A stretch of DNA of 12,031 nucleotides from Desulfobacterales bacterium (GTDB lineage Bacteria; Desulfobacterota; Desulfobacteria; Desulfobacterales; 4be13), in contig JAOZRQ010000006.1 in the NCBI GenBank assembly GCA_029940115.1, positions 22,710 through 34,740 of the forward strand, given 5' to 3'. The notes beneath the pieces were generated by a model. The model had not been told where the DNA came from. It was given only the letters and a program-made list of their open reading frames with translations, and searched no databases. Each line of letters begins with the position of its first letter. Positions within the stretch are counted from its first letter, which is position 1. The translations under genes were made by a program, and so were the position numbers. Shown here piece after piece: positions 11,966-12,031 of this stretch.

Positions 11966-11985
11966 GGTAATCCGCGGTAATCCGC
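11966..11985 (+). repeat. Ten-base tandem repeat, two copies
   Basis: GGTAATCCGC occurs twice in succession and is followed by GGTTC; AATCCGCGG recalls the CCGCGG elements at 3003 and 4553. The stretch 11710-12031 otherwise contains only the hairpins listed; I see no gene in it on either strand. Confidence 0.8.
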
Positions 11986-12031
11986 GGTTCAAAATCTTCA
12001 CGCTCTGTTCAACATTTCAGGTTTTTCTTAA

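Overview
The window looks like chromosomal DNA of a Gram-negative bacterium, most probably a deltaproteobacterium of the Desulfobacterota type (inference). It encodes MinD/MinE, three outer-membrane-type lipoproteins (an LpoB homologue, a COG3014-type protein and an OmpA/YiaD-type protein), a PiT phosphate transporter and a large secreted beta-propeller/cohesin/dockerin protein. That mixture, together with gene-rich DNA whose gaps are packed with short repeats, is familiar from that group, but no rRNA or other strong taxonomic marker is present.

Layout. 1-156: repeat-rich non-coding DNA with no minC. 157-1259: minD-minE on the plus strand. 1230-1440: an array of 29 heptamers of the form CGTGRRR that begins inside minE and almost fills the gap to the convergent gene. 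1459-3751: two minus-strand lipoprotein genes, lpoB-like (first transcribed) and COG3014-like, separated by 400 bases of repeats. 3752-4749: about 1 kb without a protein gene, holding a second CGTG-type heptamer array, two copies of a large palindrome, a sigma70-like promoter (TTGCAA-17-TATAAT) and a strongly folded segment that could be a structured RNA. 4750-6507: an AAA-ATPase/PD-(D/E)XK protein. 6584-7288: the OmpA-type lipoprotein. 7289-7521: a third palindrome copy and a hairpin abutting a ribosome binding site. 7522-10425: a 967-residue secreted protein with eight propeller blades, two cohesin-like and two dockerin-like modules. 10480-11709: the PiT transporter. 11710-12031: hairpins and short tandem repeats, no gene.

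How the genes relate. MinD and MinE place the division site. LpoB-like proteins activate bifunctional penicillin-binding proteins, and OmpA-type lipoproteins bind peptidoglycan, so much of the left and middle of the window concerns the envelope and division. The AAA/PD-(D/E)XK gene belongs to an expanded family of unknown role. The propeller/cohesin/dockerin protein is probably a surface or extracellular assembly protein.

The most unusual signal is not a gene. At least four different seven-base repeat families (CGTGRRR, ACCMARG, CCTTCAT, GYAAGCT) occur here, and each reaches into a reading frame: the last codons of minE, the signal peptide, an interdomain linker, and the last codons and stop of the propeller protein. 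A common period of exactly seven with unrelated unit sequences suggests one length-specific repeat-generating process rather than independent mobile elements.
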